From the NCBI GenBank assembly GCA_019044685.2, contig JAGTXX020000003.1, positions 124,001-188,000 of the forward strand: a stretch of DNA of 64,000 nucleotides, read 5' to 3'. The DNA is from Nannochloris sp. 'desiccata'. Lineage: Eukaryota; Chlorophyta; Trebouxiophyceae; Chlorellales; Chlorellaceae. A program made the position numbers and the translations under genes. Below are positions 52,155-63,935 of the stretch, one piece after another; positions within the stretch are counted from its first letter, which is position 1, and each line of letters opens with the position of its first letter. Below the pieces are notes generated by a model. The model saw only the letters and a list, made by a program, of their open reading frames with translations. It searched no databases and had not been told where the DNA came from.

Positions 52155-54086
52155 TCAAGGACTCCTCTCACCGCCCATTGCATGTGATACAGTCCCTCCC
52201 CGACTCTTCGCAGCGAAATATCTCGCACGCCGTTGTTTCTTCTTCTTTCTTGCTGCTGCTGCCTTGCCTCCATCACTCGTTGCCTTTTCCAACTTTTCTT
52301 TAATCTGGGCAGCTTCTTCCGTATACCCTAACCGAGTTGCAAACTGAACCCAGGCTGCTAATAACGGCGCGTGTGGGGCTCCTTGAGCTGCTTGAGCTAG
52401 CCTGAGAATTTCTAATGCCGCTTTTTCATCACCATTCTCTGCCTCTTTTAAAGCCCATTCCAACAACAATGGCTGGTTTGTAGGGCAGAATTTTAGACCC
52501 TGCGTAAACGTTTCACGTGCAGTGACGACACGGCCTGCATCCCAGAGCGTAACTCCACATAATTGCCATAAAAAAGGGTTTAATGGGGAAACTTTAAGTC
52601 CCGCTCTCCAACATTTCAACGCGGCATCTACCTCGCCTCTTCTTCTTTCTAATAACCCCCATTGCAGCCAGGTTCTTTCATCTCGTGGGTCTGTTTCAGC
52701 AGCACGTTTATACATCGCCGCTGCTGCGCTAAGATCGCCTAATCTCTTTTCTATTCCAGCCCATTCTCTAAGTAAACGCCCATCAGGGCGGTGCCGACTT
52801 GCAGCAGAGCGGAGGACTTCTTTTGCCGCGTGGGTATCCCCTTGAAATACCCGTATCTCACTTAATGCAGACGCGCATCGTAGTGAACCCTTTGCATCCG
52901 AAGAACCGAGGCCTAGAGTAAGAAAGTCTTCAGCTCTGGTCAAATCACCTTGCTGCCTGGCCAAGCAACCCAGTTCATGGGCAGCAATCGCGCACCCAGG
53001 ATCGCGCTGGAGAGCCTGTTCCCATGATTTCACTGCTCTCTCTGTATCTCCAGCTGCAGCATAGATTTGTCCTGCTGTACAAAGAAGGAATACATTGCCC
53101 GGATTAGCTTTCAACGCTTCCCTGCAAATGTCAATTGCTGTGGTATGATTTCCTAGCCTGCCTTCAAGTTGCGCCCAAGAGACCCAGGTGTGAGGGTTAC
53201 TTGGGTCTGCAGTCGCTGCTTGACGTAGTAAGGCCCGTGATTTTGTACGATTCCGGCGCTGTGCTTCCATTTTAGAATAGGCGACAAGCAGCGGGGCATG
53301 CGGGTGACAATTTTCTATTCCTTGCTCGAATAAATCACGTGCTACAGAGTATTTTCCCTGTCTCCATTCATGTAAAGCCCATGCTTGCCAGGTAGGAGCG
53401 TGACTTGGGACTGCTATGGATATTTTTTGAAATAATTCAGAGGCACCTCGAGAATCGCCTTTTTTTGCTAAAAGCACAGCTAATGATTGCGCACTCACAA
53501 AGTTCGATGGTTGTAGATCTAATGCTTGCCTATATAAATCTTCAGCAGCTCTTTCATTGCCACGACGTTCTTCTAGTTTCGCCATTGCATTCAAAGGAGC
53601 GGCCATCTGGGGAGCGACAGCCATGGCAGCATTCAAAAGCTCTTCTGCTTTTGTTTGACCTCCATGATGCATTTCGTAGGTAGCCCATCCAACAAGGACA
53701 AATGATTGATCAGCAGGGGTAGGTGCTAATGCTTCTGCGTCTCTATATAACAACACCGCCTCATCGTAACGACCCGCCTTGGAAAGGAGGCGTGCTGCTG
53801 CTAAAGGAAAGTGAACGTTGGTAGGGTAGGTTTTTGACAATGTGAGGAGTTCACTCACAGAGTTACCTGCTGCTTTTAGAAGCTCCTTTTCTTCTTCTAC
53901 TGTCAGTTGTTGTTGGGGTTTTGGTGATGGGGATGAATTGAAAAAAATTCTGCTGCCCCAGAGAGAACGTTGACGAGCGGTAGAATTGAGTTGTTTCGGA
54001 AGGTAAGGTCGTTGGAGTGGCACACTGGAAGATATTTGCTGAGGCTTAAGGTTCCCTAGAGGGCCGATTCTTGGTAAAAACCACAT
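52155..54086 (-). CDS. HAT/TPR repeat protein, possibly plastid RNA-stability factor (HCF107/MBB1-like)
   Basis: 643 residues in one exon. Residues 1-60 are Ser/Arg/Pro-rich with almost no acidic residues, a probable organelle transit peptide. From about 75 to 600 there are some 14 helical repeats, several of HAT type with W-x-x-[WY]A: PTWQAWALHEWRQGKYSVAR, HTWVSWAQLEGRLGN, RTWLQWGLLERRRGEVDAA, LLLEWALKEAENGDE. This pattern is shared with HCF107 and Chlamydomonas MBB1, which stabilise the psbB/psbH transcripts, but also with other HAT proteins, so the assignment is tentative. The C-terminus is Lys/Arg-rich (AAARKKKKQRRARYF). Confidence 0.85.
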   Translation of the reverse strand: MWFLPRIGPLGNLKPQQISSSVPLQRPYLPKQLNSTARQRSLWGSRIFFNSSPSPKPQQQLTVEEEKELLKAAGNSVSELLTLSKTYPTNVHFPLAAARLLSKAGRYDEAVLLYRDAEALAPTPADQSFVLVGWATYEMHHGGQTKAEELLNAAMAVAPQMAAPLNAMAKLEERRGNERAAEDLYRQALDLQPSNFVSAQSLAVLLAKKGDSRGASELFQKISIAVPSHAPTWQAWALHEWRQGKYSVARDLFEQGIENCHPHAPLLVAYSKMEAQRRNRTKSRALLRQAATADPSNPHTWVSWAQLEGRLGNHTTAIDICREALKANPGNVFLLCTAGQIYAAAGDTERAVKSWEQALQRDPGCAIAAHELGCLARQQGDLTRAEDFLTLGLGSSDAKGSLRCASALSEIRVFQGDTHAAKEVLRSAASRHRPDGRLLREWAGIEKRLGDLSAAAAMYKRAAETDPRDERTWLQWGLLERRRGEVDAALKCWRAGLKVSPLNPFLWQLCGVTLWDAGRVVTARETFTQGLKFCPTNQPLLLEWALKEAENGDEKAALEILRLAQAAQGAPHAPLLAAWVQFATRLGYTEEAAQIKEKLEKATSDGGKAAAARKKKKQRRARYFAAKSRGGTVSHAMGGERSP

Positions 54087-54754
54087 ATTAATTCATGGAT
54101 GACTTTCGATTTATTTAATTAATTCTTCAAACTATCCATTGTAAAAATGAGAACTAGCCCTGTATCTAGTTAGGGTATGTGCTTTTAGACAAAATAGTTG
54201 TTTTTGATATAAAAAATTATGCCAGGAATGGCAAATATATGGAGTTTTCAGTGCATTTGGCATTATGACAGCGCCGCCGATGAGGTAAAATTTGGCTGCT
54301 CTTGATTTTGTAAACTCTGATGATTTTCAGTAGGTTTTGGCAGGTTTGTATTATGACCGAATTATGTCTATAAAAATAACAATAAAAATATCAATTTGAG
54401 GGGCTTTTGGCTCCTAGGTGCGATTGCTCACCAGCTTACATATCTTCAAGGGGAAGTTCCTGCCGCCTCGCTCCTCGCTTTGACCGCGCACAAAGCTCCA
54501 AGGTCAGGAAGCTTGGCATTTCATCCGACAACCTTCTCAGCATGGCAAAATTGGGCCTGTGGACTCAAGCTGGGGAGAAAAAAACCTCGCTTTATAAGGC
54601 TTCGGACCTTAGTTTGCTTAGCTTCCCCCCCACGATTTTGTCCCCGAGTCCCCTGCGGCAATCAGAAGCTGCGTTGGTAGGCACGAACAATGAATGAAAC
54701 CGTTGTAAATTCATATTGCTTACTTATTTATATAACGCTAGATTCGTGGGTGCT
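54087..54754. promoter_or_regulatory. Divergent region upstream of the S1 protease gene
   Basis: 668 bp between two divergent starts. A GC-richer patch (about 54420-54700) has open but unconvincing frames. TATATAA at 54729-54735 lies only 20 nt before the protease ATG, too close for a TATA box unless the leader is nearly absent. Confidence 0.35.
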
Positions 54755-56336
54755 ATGAGAGCGCTACTAGTGCTAGCGCTGCTAGTGATTGGGGGATTTG
54801 CGGCGGATATTAGTGCATTTAGAGGTGAGTTCAATTCCATTACAATAGGCGCGGCCCAACCTCCTTATTCTAACCCTGAGTTGACCTAACTGTCTCCAGA
54901 TGTTAATGGCCGTGAATGGATGCACCATACCATGCCTGAACTTGATATCCTGGAAACAAAAGCTGCAATTAGGAGATTCAAAGATTCAAATTTAGCAAGC
55001 AACAGTTCGGCCGCTACAAAGCCCACAATAGCTTATGGGCAAACGGCAGGATTGGGACAGTTCCCATACATGGTCTCATTACAGTACGCTTCCCTCTATG
55101 CTCAAAAAATAACTTATCTCTCGCACCATGGCTCGCCTTGTTCCCCCCGTCTCTTGCTTAAAGGTTAGAAATCTTATTCTCACTCCTTCTATTTCTTTCT
55201 CTCTGTGCAGAATTAACGGCGGTACCACATCCACCCATACCTGCGGTGGCACCCTCATCGCTAGAAACTTAATCTTAACAGCAGCACATTGCATTTACAC
55301 AACCAGCGGCCAGATCAGGCCTCCCCGAGCTGCGTTAATTGGAGGCACTACGTTTGCCAACGGCGGCAATTTCCCTGAATCTTTCGCTATACTCGAATCG
55401 TGGACATCTTCAGGCTATAGCTCTGCTCAATGGGCTACTGGGATCCCTTTTGGAGATTTGAGTGTGCTACGTTTTAGCGGCGAATCGAACTACCCTGCTG
55501 TTGAATTAGCAACCTCAGATCCTGCATATGGCACGTTAGTAACCGCTGTAGGCTGGGGAGCAGACCAATTTTACCCAAATACCAACATCTACCCTGGTAT
55601 ATTACAATATACCAACTTAATTATGTCCACAGGGGTGTCTCCTTGTAGTTTTAGCTCCACTGGCGTTGTTTGTTCAACAGGCCAACCCACAGCAACCGGG
55701 CAATACCCTTCTGTTTGTCAAGGAGATAGCGGCGGTCCTCAATTTTTACAAAATACGAATATCCAAGTAGGGGTCAACTCATTTGTGAGGAATACTGCCA
55801 ATGGGTGTGGTTCAAATACATATACAGGCATGACCAGTGTGCCCTATTTTAGAGCCGGGATACAAAATGTGATCAACACCTATGGCATCTCTAATGTTCA
55901 AGAACCTAGCCCCAGCCCTGGTCCTTCTCCAAGTCCTTCTCCTGAATTTGATACTGAGTCTACACCGCCAGAACCACCAGCTCCAACTGATGATCTTTTC
56001 TCAACTCCACCACCACTGCTACCCTCACCAAATCCTCCACCGCCGCCTTTGGGAAGGCTTGTCTGTATTTCCCGTTCAATGCATACTGTGAATAATAGAC
56101 GGTATATTTATTCACAGCTTATTCTACCTAGTTATACCGTTCGCGCCTTTCATGTGTGCTCTAAAAACTGCTTGGAGAATCCTCAGTGCTACACCTTCAA
56201 TTATTTCAAAAGGACAAGGGCATGTTCATTGTTCTCTACAAGAGGCTCCTCGTCGAGGTATAACCAGCGTTTTAGTGGTGGATTTAAGTATTGTAGAAAA
56301 TATGGGGTAGATACGTTTCAAAATTTTAGAAAATAA
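54755..56336 (+). CDS. Secreted trypsin-like (S1) serine protease with Pro-rich linker and PAN-like domain (three exons)
   Basis: Exons 54755-54824, 54900-55083 and 55211-56336; introns of 75 and 127 nt, GT-AG, phases 1 and 2; 459 residues. Exon 1 supplies the signal peptide (ALLVLALLVIGGFAA). The S1 domain has FPYMVSLQ|INGG, the His site LTAAHC, a DLSVLRF aspartate site and the Ser site QGDSGGPQ. The residue six before the catalytic Ser region is not an obvious trypsin Asp, so specificity is uncertain. A (SP)n/PPPP hydroxyproline-type linker (about residues 310-365) follows, then a Cys-containing PAN/apple-like domain (CSKNCLENPQCYTFNYF, GGFKYC). A secreted wall-associated or extracellular protease. 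Splicing across exon 2-3 restores the conserved VSLQ strand. Confidence 0.88.
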
Positions 56337-56757
56337 ATTTTAAATGGGCATGAATAAACATGTTTTCTTTTCTTTTGGTCTGTTGGATTGCGACGGCAAT
56401 TTCTTCTTTTATAAATTTTTAACTCTTGTGTTCGTAAATGTATCTTACTTTTCTCTATGACCACCATTTGAATGCATCTCCTCCGTGAACTGTGACCAGT
56501 ACCTTGTTTTGAACAGAGGCTTGTATATTTAATATATATTCAATCATCATAGGAGAGCCAGCCCGCTGGGCAGGAACAAGACTCAAAGACACAGCAGGAT
56601 AAACACACAGCTTTTCATTAAAAAGGAGCATCAATTCTCAAATTCTTTGAAATGGATAATATCTAAGCAAGCATCGGTATAGTATTGCACTATTTGGACA
56701 GGCAATACACGTGTAATTGCAACACATTTGTTCTATTTTCATCATCCGCATCCTCAC
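56337..56757. other. Intergenic region between two plus-strand genes
   Basis: 421 bp: protease 3'UTR then AspRS upstream region. AT-rich; no RNA or repeat recognised. Confidence 0.45.
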
Positions 56758-58905
56758 ATGCTCGCTACGATGGTGAAACAAAGCGTGAGAATTGGCATGG
56801 CAAGGACTTCCCTTAAACTCGCACAACGTGTTTCATATGCTACGAGCACTTCTGGATCTTTCTCTACACTTCGATTGCCAAGATTTTTTAATTCAACCCG
56901 CTGTGTCTCGCTGTTGGGAACGCCTCTGCCTCTCAACCTCCGCAATAATTCTACCGCTCTGCGCACCATCTACGCCTCTGCTTCTGCAGCTGCAGCAGCA
57001 GCAGCACCTCCTACTGCTGCAGATTCGTTTCTTGTCAACCCTACCTTAACCTGGCCTGCTCGTTCTCACGGCTGCGGCACACTCTCTGACAACGACACAG
57101 CCCAAGACTCAATCACAGTCTGTGGCTGGGTTGATCGTCACCGTAACCTTGGTGGTATCTTATTTCTCGATATCCGTGACCATACTGGTATCATACAGGT
57201 CGTTTTAGACCCTGCTACTGCCCCTGAAATCGCTGCAATCGCAGAAAAATTAAGATCCGAATGGGTCGTTGCCATTACCGGCAAAGTTAATTTAAGAAAA
57301 GATCCCAATCCTCGGATGCCTACTGGCGCTGTAGAGCTCGTTCCTTCACAAATACAAGTTCTCAATGCAGTGACAAGGCCGCTGCCGTTTTTAATCAGCG
57401 AGAACGCCGCTGAAAACGCCTCGAAAAAAGAGAAAGATCAACAAAGAGACGAGGACGGAGCTACCAGTGGGGGGTCTGCACCGAGAGAAGAATTGCGCCT
57501 TAAAAATCGAGTTTTAGACCTTCGTCGCCCTAAAATGGCAGATAATCTCCGTCTTAGACACGCTCTCGTTCGCTGTATTCGTCGTTATCTTGAAGATTCT
57601 CTGGATTTTATCGAAATCGAAACCCCAATTTTAACCCGTTCTACTCCGGAAGGTGCACGTGATTACCTGGTCCCTTCGCGCCTTCAATCCGGTGAATGGT
57701 ACGCTTTACCCCAATCTCCTCAGTTATTCAAGCAAATGCTTATGGTAGCTGGTTATGATCGCTATTACCAGATCGCAAGATGTTTTCGAGATGAAGATCT
57801 GAGAGCAGACCGACAGCCGGAGTTTACGCAGTTAGATATGGAAGTTGCTTTTTTAGATGATCTTGCGTTACAAAACTTAGTGGAAGGACTGATTACGTCT
57901 ATATTTAAAGAAGTAATTGGTGTTGAGGTCGTTACCCCATTCCCTAGGATGACTTATGAACAGGCGATGAGTAGATATGGTACTGATAAACCAGATTTGC
58001 GGTACGGTTTGACCATGGGAGATGTGACGAAACATGTTACGGGATGTGGATTCCGCGTTTTCTCGGATGCCCCAATGGTGAAAGGTATTCGGGTGCCTGA
58101 AGGCTCTAGGATTAGTAATTCAAGGGTGAAGCCAAAGGGCGATGTCTGTTCAGAGGCCCAGGCTGCGGGAGCTGCGGGAATAGTTGCTTTACGAGTGAAT
58201 GAAAATGGTGAACTTGAAGGCGCTAAACCTGTTATTGAAGGTCTTGGTGACGATGCTAGAGTTTTACTCTTAAAAGAGATGGAAGCGCAGCCAGGAGACT
58301 TACTTCTATTTGCTGCTGGAGTGCCGAGCATCGTAAATAAAGCTTTGGACAGAGTGCGTCAGTTTTTAGCAAAAGAGCTTCAATTGGTTCCGGAGAACGT
58401 CCATGCATTGGCATGGATTACGGAATGGCCTATGTTTGAAGTGAATGAAGAAGAAAATCGATTAGAAGCTTTACATCACCCGTTTACTGCTCCCAATCCC
58501 CAAGATATCGCTGCAGGGGTACCCCTATCCCAAGCTCGTGCGATTGCGTACGATTTAGTCTACAATGGGGTGGAGATTGGTGGTGGGAGCTTACGTATCT
58601 ACCGACGAGATGTCCAATCTGAAGTATTCAAAGCGATTGGACTGTCCGAGGAGCAAGCGCAAGAGAAATTTGGGTACTTGTTAGAGAGTCTAGAGCTCGG
58701 AGCACCTCCTCATGGAGGGATTGCTTTTGGGATTGATCGACTGGCGATGTTGCTGGCTGGCGTACCTTCTATTCGTGATGTGATTGCGTTCCCCAAGACG
58801 ACTGCTGCGCAGTGTGCGTTGACAGGGGCGCCTGCAACTGTGGCCCAAGATCAGATAGAAGCATTGCATTTGAAAGTGACAAGGAGTGAGAAGGAGGAGC
58901 AGTAA
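56758..58905 (+). CDS. Aspartyl-tRNA synthetase, organellar (bacterial type)
   Basis: 715 residues from the ATG at 56758 (a second ATG at 56770); the frame opens upstream at a TTG. Residues 1-90 form a Ser/Ala/Arg-rich dual-organelle-type presequence with an Ala run. The OB anticodon-binding domain starts at [20 protein letters not shown]. Class II motifs: motif 1 around [13 protein letters not shown], motif 2 [20 protein letters not shown], and motif 3 [14 protein letters not shown]. The bacterial GAD insertion is present ([14 protein letters not shown] ... [16 protein letters not shown]). The bacterial type means it charges mitochondrial and/or plastid tRNA-Asp, possibly also tRNA-Asn for the transamidation route. 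It contains a short Lys/Glu/Asp-rich insert near 220-245. Confidence 0.95.
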   Translation: MLATMVKQSVRIGMARTSLKLAQRVSYATSTSGSFSTLRLPRFFNSTRCVSLLGTPLPLNLRNNSTALRTIYASASAAAAAAAPPTAADSFLVNPTLTWPARSHGCGTLSDNDTAQDSITVCGWVDRHRNLGGILFLDIRDHTGIIQVVLDPATAPEIAAIAEKLRSEWVVAITGKVNLRKDPNPRMPTGAVELVPSQIQVLNAVTRPLPFLISENAAENASKKEKDQQRDEDGATSGGSAPREELRLKNRVLDLRRPKMADNLRLRHALVRCIRRYLEDSLDFIEIETPILTRSTPEGARDYLVPSRLQSGEWYALPQSPQLFKQMLMVAGYDRYYQIARCFRDEDLRADRQPEFTQLDMEVAFLDDLALQNLVEGLITSIFKEVIGVEVVTPFPRMTYEQAMSRYGTDKPDLRYGLTMGDVTKHVTGCGFRVFSDAPMVKGIRVPEGSRISNSRVKPKGDVCSEAQAAGAAGIVALRVNENGELEGAKPVIEGLGDDARVLLLKEMEAQPGDLLLFAAGVPSIVNKALDRVRQFLAKELQLVPENVHALAWITEWPMFEVNEEENRLEALHHPFTAPNPQDIAAGVPLSQARAIAYDLVYNGVEIGGGSLRIYRRDVQSEVFKAIGLSEEQAQEKFGYLLESLELGAPPHGGIAFGIDRLAMLLAGVPSIRDVIAFPKTTAAQCALTGAPATVAQDQIEALHLKVTRSEKEEQ

Positions 58906-59130
58906 GTATGAAGGAGTTGGTATTCATTATTATAATTGTTTGAGCTTTACCCCACAGATACTAGTTAGATATCGTATGATTATGACTGAATATATGATTA
59001 TTATACATTGTTTTTTAAAGCAGAACAGTAAAAATAGAAAACAAAGAAGCAAGTCAATTGCACGGGCGCCAGCGGTCAGCGTATGAAGATAAATAAATAA
59101 ATAGCACAGTTGAAAGATAATTGAATAATT

Positions 59131-59150
59131 CTCTACTCTACTCTACTCTA
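59131..59150. repeat. (CTCTA)4 pentanucleotide repeat
   Basis: Four perfect CTCTA units starting four bases beyond the CEP104 stop codon, in its 3'UTR. Confidence 0.9.
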
Positions 59151-59153
59151 GCC

Positions 59154-62100
59154 CTAATCTTCATTTAATACATCCTTGATAGCCACAACATCAGGGTGCA
59201 TCGGTCCCAACAACTCCATTTGAATCCCTAGTGCTCTTTGCAACAACTGCTTTCCCTGTACGTCATGCCCTGCTTCTAATAAAATTACAGCAATATCAGT
59301 AAGCGCATGCGCTACATCGGGGTGGTGAGGGCCATGGGTCATTTCCCATATATTAAGAGCGCGTTGATATAAGGGTAATGCACGATCACCGTCGCCTCGT
59401 TGGTTGTATATGATTGCCAAGTTGGAAGCGGCTTCAGCGACGTGAGGGTGAGATGGGCCCAGGGTGGCTTCTCTACGGCGGAGTTCTTCTTCAAATGGAG
59501 CAGGATCTTCATCAGCGACACTGAATTCTGCGCCTACGACAGAAGGGGTGTAGAGAGTAGAGGTGTCTTCCTGTAGGTAGCGCTGCTGCTGCTGCTGCTG
59601 TTCTAATTGTTTGTATTCTTCGTGCTGTTGTGGTGGTGCGTGGGTTTGTGAAGGGGGTGGTGGCATGGAGGTAGTAGCACCCGCGCGGGAGGAAGGTTGC
59701 TGAAAAGGACGGCGTTCTTCTTGGTTATTAAAATTATATTCGTATACATCTTGCCGCTGCTGTTGTTGGTTAGAGGAAGAGGTGGAAGGAGGTCTCCTGT
59801 TTCTAGCAGCAGCAGCAGCAGCAGTGGCACTGGTAGAGCTGTGGTGTCTTGAAGAAGCTTGAGAACGAGCTGCACCTCCGTTATCACTCGCGGTAGCAGC
59901 CATAACAGCCGTGGAAGCAGTAGTCGCACCATGTACATTGCTCGTTCTTCTTGTCACAGATGGCGCAATGGTAGCCGCATTATTGCTCTTCTTAGTGGCT
60001 GCGCCTACACCAGCATTGCTCGCACCTGATGTATTCTTAATACTACTATTAACTGCCCGTGCTGCTCTAATTCTTTGCTCTCCAGTCAGATCTACCTCCA
60101 GCTGTTGTCTCAACTTGGGGTTCACATCAACGGGCAACAACTGCAACACGACATGTGGTCCAACGCCAGGAGCCCGTCCTACCTTCACTACAAGCTGCGC
60201 GGCGGCGCTACGAACTTCGGCATTTGCGCTTTTTAAAGCTGGACAACAGAATTGAACCACAGCCTCAGCACTGAAACCACCAATGCTGCCACCGGGTGAA
60301 GAGCTTGTATCATCACCGTGTAAACTGTTATTATTCGGGACGACTCCTAGAACAGGAAGCAGTGCACCTAATAAATACAGTCTTCCTTGAGTAATTTTCG
60401 GAAATTCTGTAATCTTATAAGGTTTTAAGAAAATCCCGGTCAAAGATTTGAGTCCAGATTCTTTGACCTTTGAGATATCCACGAGGGCCTCAACAGCGTG
60501 TTCACGTGTACGAGCCGTTGTTCCAGGGTCACACGCACGTTCAGCAACACCTGGCAATAGCTCACTCAACGCAGCATGCAAATCACGGGAGGGTAATTGC
60601 CGAGCAGCTGCTGACCGGACAAGAGAACGAAGTAAATCTAACGCAGCAGCTGCGATTGCAGGGATTCTAGCTTTAAGCCCTTGCGCGACGACCCCACAAA
60701 GGAGGCGTAAGGCATCTCCGTCTCCATCTAACCGGGGCAATGCATCGGGGGAAGAGGTGCTAACAGCGGTAGCCATGGCGGTGATCCCGGCTTCCCTCAA
60801 TTGCCAAGATTTTGAATAGAGGCACCGAGTGAGGAATTCTCCTATGATTGCCTCCATATGACCAGATTCCTTGGCATCATCGTGCGACAAAGGTTCAGGA
60901 AGGGGGAGCTCAGAAGGGAAACCAGCTGGAGCTGGTGGGCAGGGTACGAGCGCTTCTGCTGCTGCGGTTGTTTCTCCTGCTGCTGCTGCTGTTTGTTGAC
61001 CAGAGTTAGTACCATGATCTGCATTTTCATCAATACGCCTTAATGGCGTATTTCCACCAGGAATAGGTGATGTTAGTACCGCACCAGGTGGGGCCGAATC
61101 TGCGTTTAAATTTTCAAAGTGAGTGATATCATAGACCCCTGCTGCTCTCGCTGGGCGCTCATCGTAGCTTCTCCAATCACTACTAGCACCACCGCTGGTA
61201 GCGGGTCTCTGCTGTTGTTGGGTGTTGTTCTGCATAAAGGTAGAGGTAATTATTTCAGGGCTGTGCCGATCGCTCTTGCTGACGCTGGAAGAATCCATGC
61301 TACAAAGAGCAGGAGAGAATGGAGTCGCTGCTGCTTGCTGTTGCTGCTGCTGTCCAGAAGACAACATCATTCTTTCCATGCTATTATTAATATCAGCATT
61401 ATCAGAGTGTGATTCATGATGATGACGATCATGATGGTCTCCTCCTTGAGCGTTCGCAGCATAGGCTTTCTGTCGCATCCTTTCCAGTTCGATTTTCAAC
61501 GCCTTTGCCGTATCATAATCTTCCGCATCCACTGCAGCTTTCTTCTTGGCTTCTAAAGCTGCCATTTTCGCACCTGCAGCGCGTAATTTCTCTATTTCTG
61601 CTTTTAAATGTTTAGCCTCATCATAATCTTCGATGGCGACGGCAGCTGCTTTCTTTTCTTGGAGTTCAGAGATACGCTGGGCTGTGACTTCATCCACATT
61701 CTCTTCATTAGAAGACGAGGAAGTATTACTATTGCTGCTAGTAGGGTTTGTAAGAGGGGCAGGAGGTGCCGAGAGAAGCACAGGCATTGACGCAGCTAAA
61801 ATGGCGGTTGCCGAGGTAGTTGTAGAACTAGAAGAAACTTGGTGCAAAGGTTCTCCTACCAGGTTGAGCATAATCAAACACGCCTGAGAATGCGTATTCA
61901 TTGTATTTGCATGGCATCGATGAATAATAAGCTTTACTGCTGTTGCTTCAACGTCGGGCAGGGTGACGCTTTTCAGTTCTCGAGCAGCATAGTTTGTTCT
62001 ATCGTTTGGATCGAAAGAAAGGAAGCCTAAGCGAGTGAATTCTTGTGGGCTTTTATCTGTTGAAGTAGATGAGGAAGCTACTTGGAGTTCTATTTTGCCA

Positions 62101-62535
62101 GCGATTTTGTATTCGTGTGAGAGCAACTGAATTTGTTGCAAGCGGGAGGGGTGCTCAAGTTGCAGAGTGAGGTGCTGAGGGAAGGTGCCGTTCCTGCATT
62201 TGTGGAGACAGGTACACTGATGTTCGATCTTTGTGAATAAAAGAAGGGGAAGCGCAAAGTGTACAGAAGAAAAGAGCTAAAGAGGAATTCAACAAATGTA
62301 CCTTGGGGTAGTCCAACCTTTACTGTCTTGAGTGTGAGCTAAAAGCTCAGTGCACGGACTATCGGCATCCTGCAGATGTACAAGTATGTAAACGCGGTTG
62401 AGGTGGTGGATGTTTGCGAAAAAAGCGTGGCTGTTTATTGGATCATTCAAACGACAGAGGCTACAGACCGCCCTCTGACGGATAACTTACCTCTCCAGAG
62501 CACTCTAAAATAGTAAATCCAATATTTGCAGGCAT
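59154..62535 (-). CDS. CEP104: CEP104/FAP256-like ciliary-tip protein with C-terminal TPRs (three exons)
   Basis: Exons 62491-62535, 62302-62369 and 59154-62193; introns of 121 and 108 nt, GT-AG, phases 0 and 2; 1050 residues. Spliced start MPANIGFTILECSGE|DADS matches the MP-x-x-IGF start of CEP104. The jelly-roll domain continues with PQHLTLQLEHPSRLQQIQLL and FTRLGFLSFDPNDRTNYAARELKSV. A coiled coil with two copies of a KKAAAV-x-x-EDYD-x-AK unit (about 215-280) follows, then Gln/Ser-rich sequence, YDITHFENLN, a TOG-like array (about 470-750) and low complexity. The usual zinc-finger end is replaced by kinesin-light-chain-type TPRs (LGPSHPHVAEAASNLAIIYN, HGPHHPDVAHALTDIAVILL). CEP104 and Chlamydomonas FAP256 cap growing ciliary microtubules. 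A (CAG)-type Gln tract is near 59585-59605. Confidence 0.9.
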
Positions 62536-62918
62536 GATGATATCACTGAAGATGCCTCAACTCTTGCAAAAGTTCTTTGAAGGCAGTTTTTGCAAAAAAT
62601 GGCAAAAATGAGCAAAGTGATCTAGCAACGCATAATCATTGATATGTGCACTGCAGTGTATGGAACTTGCTTAAATAAATACCAGAAATGCAGTTCAGTG
62701 CTTGAATGCGTATGAAATGCATCAGCTTGTCACTCGGTCAACAAACAACGTTCTCCAGGATCAGAGAGAGTTAAAATTTCCGCTAAACCAAATAACTTTG
62801 CAATTTAAGACATTCATCATATACACGTTTAGTTTTAATTCCTTGCTGCATAGGCTGCTGGCCTTGGAAGTAAACGTATAAAGACATCAATTTACAAATC
62901 TTGCTTTAATTGCACAAA
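62536..62918. promoter_or_regulatory. Divergent intergenic region (CEP104 / bS18m)
   Basis: 383 bp between two divergent starts. AT-rich; no RNA, repeat or TATA box convincingly seen. Confidence 0.45.
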
Positions 62919-63935
62919 ATGCTCCGAAGGCTTGTTCAGAAAAATTCCCTGCAGCTTTGGCTGCATGAATTATCATCTGGACAGTCACTGAATAGCAGCA
63001 CCTCTCTTCTTCTGAGGGTCCCATCATCATCATCATCATCAACGATGCAGCTTACTTGCCTGCGCAACTTCAGCGCAGCCAGTGCTGACAGCAGCGATAA
63101 ACCCGAGTCTCCATCTAAAGCTCAGACATCTACCACCTCTTCTTCTCCTACCTCTCATTCTTCTGAAGCAGCTGCTTCGCCATTACAGCCCCCGTCTCCA
63201 TCCTCAGCGACCACCTCTACAGCTATGCTTCAAAACGCAAAGCTCTGGCGTCAATGGGTTGACGGCAGAATTGATGAACGACACCGAATGCCTACCTCAA
63301 AAGACGGCACAGGAGAACACCACCAACAAAGAAACCCCAATCAACAAAATCAAAGACAACAACAACACCGCCCTAAGGATCCCTCGAAAGATTGGAAGAG
63401 CACCTCCCGTTCTCTCCGTTCCACCCAAGACCGCATCGCCTCTATCTTGGTCCCTGAAGGTGAAAACCCAACCCCTCACTACAACTCTGGTAAATATGGA
63501 ATTCTAGGCACCGCAGCAGATGCGCCCAAATTTGTGCCCGGGGCTGCCGCTAGAGCAGAAGAAGTCTCACCAGATCGCCTCTTACCTCATCGCTTATTCT
63601 ACCCTGGCGCGACCTATTCCCCTGATGAGTTGGACCCCTATAAGGCCAAACCAGTGGGTATGTTGTCTGATTTAACTGTCCGACGCGGCACTATTTCCCG
63701 ATCACTAGTTGCTACACAAGCAGATTTTAGAAACCCTTCTTTTTTAAATAATTTTATCAGTGATGCCGGCAAGTTGAATCCAAAAAGAAGAACCAGGTTG
63801 CCTGCCAAGATGCACAGAGAGTTGGGGAGACAGGTGAAATTAGCTAGATCGTTGGCATTGATGAATCCTATTAGTAAGGTGATGCCACCACGACAGATGA
63901 GGTCACTGATGATCAACCGGCCGTCAAAGAATTAA
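62919..63935 (+). CDS. MRPS18: Mitochondrial ribosomal protein bS18m
   Basis: 338 residues from the ATG at 62919 (an ATG nine bases earlier is also in frame). The start MLRRLVQKNSLQLWL is a typical mitochondrial presequence. A long Ser/Pro/Thr- and Gln/Asn-rich, low-complexity region occupies residues about 60-200. The bS18 domain lies at the C-terminus (about 260-325): RNPSFLNNFISDAGKLNPKR, RTRLPAKMHRELGRQVKLAR and SLALMNP, matching the LxxFIxxxGKIxPRRxTGLxxKxQRxLxxAIKRAR pattern. It is four times longer than bacterial S18, all in the N-terminal extension. Binds the 30S-type platform next to bS6. Confidence 0.9.
   Translation: MLRRLVQKNSLQLWLHELSSGQSLNSSTSLLLRVPSSSSSSTMQLTCLRNFSAASADSSDKPESPSKAQTSTTSSSPTSHSSEAAASPLQPPSPSSATTSTAMLQNAKLWRQWVDGRIDERHRMPTSKDGTGEHHQQRNPNQQNQRQQQHRPKDPSKDWKSTSRSLRSTQDRIASILVPEGENPTPHYNSGKYGILGTAADAPKFVPGAAARAEEVSPDRLLPHRLFYPGATYSPDELDPYKAKPVGMLSDLTVRRGTISRSLVATQADFRNPSFLNNFISDAGKLNPKRRTRLPAKMHRELGRQVKLARSLALMNPISKVMPPRQMRSLMINRPSKN

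Noticed and set aside
54396..54697. Two overlapping plus-strand frames of 94-96 residues upstream of the protease
   Set aside because: Different frames of the same GC-rich patch, first codons not convincing, no domain recognised.
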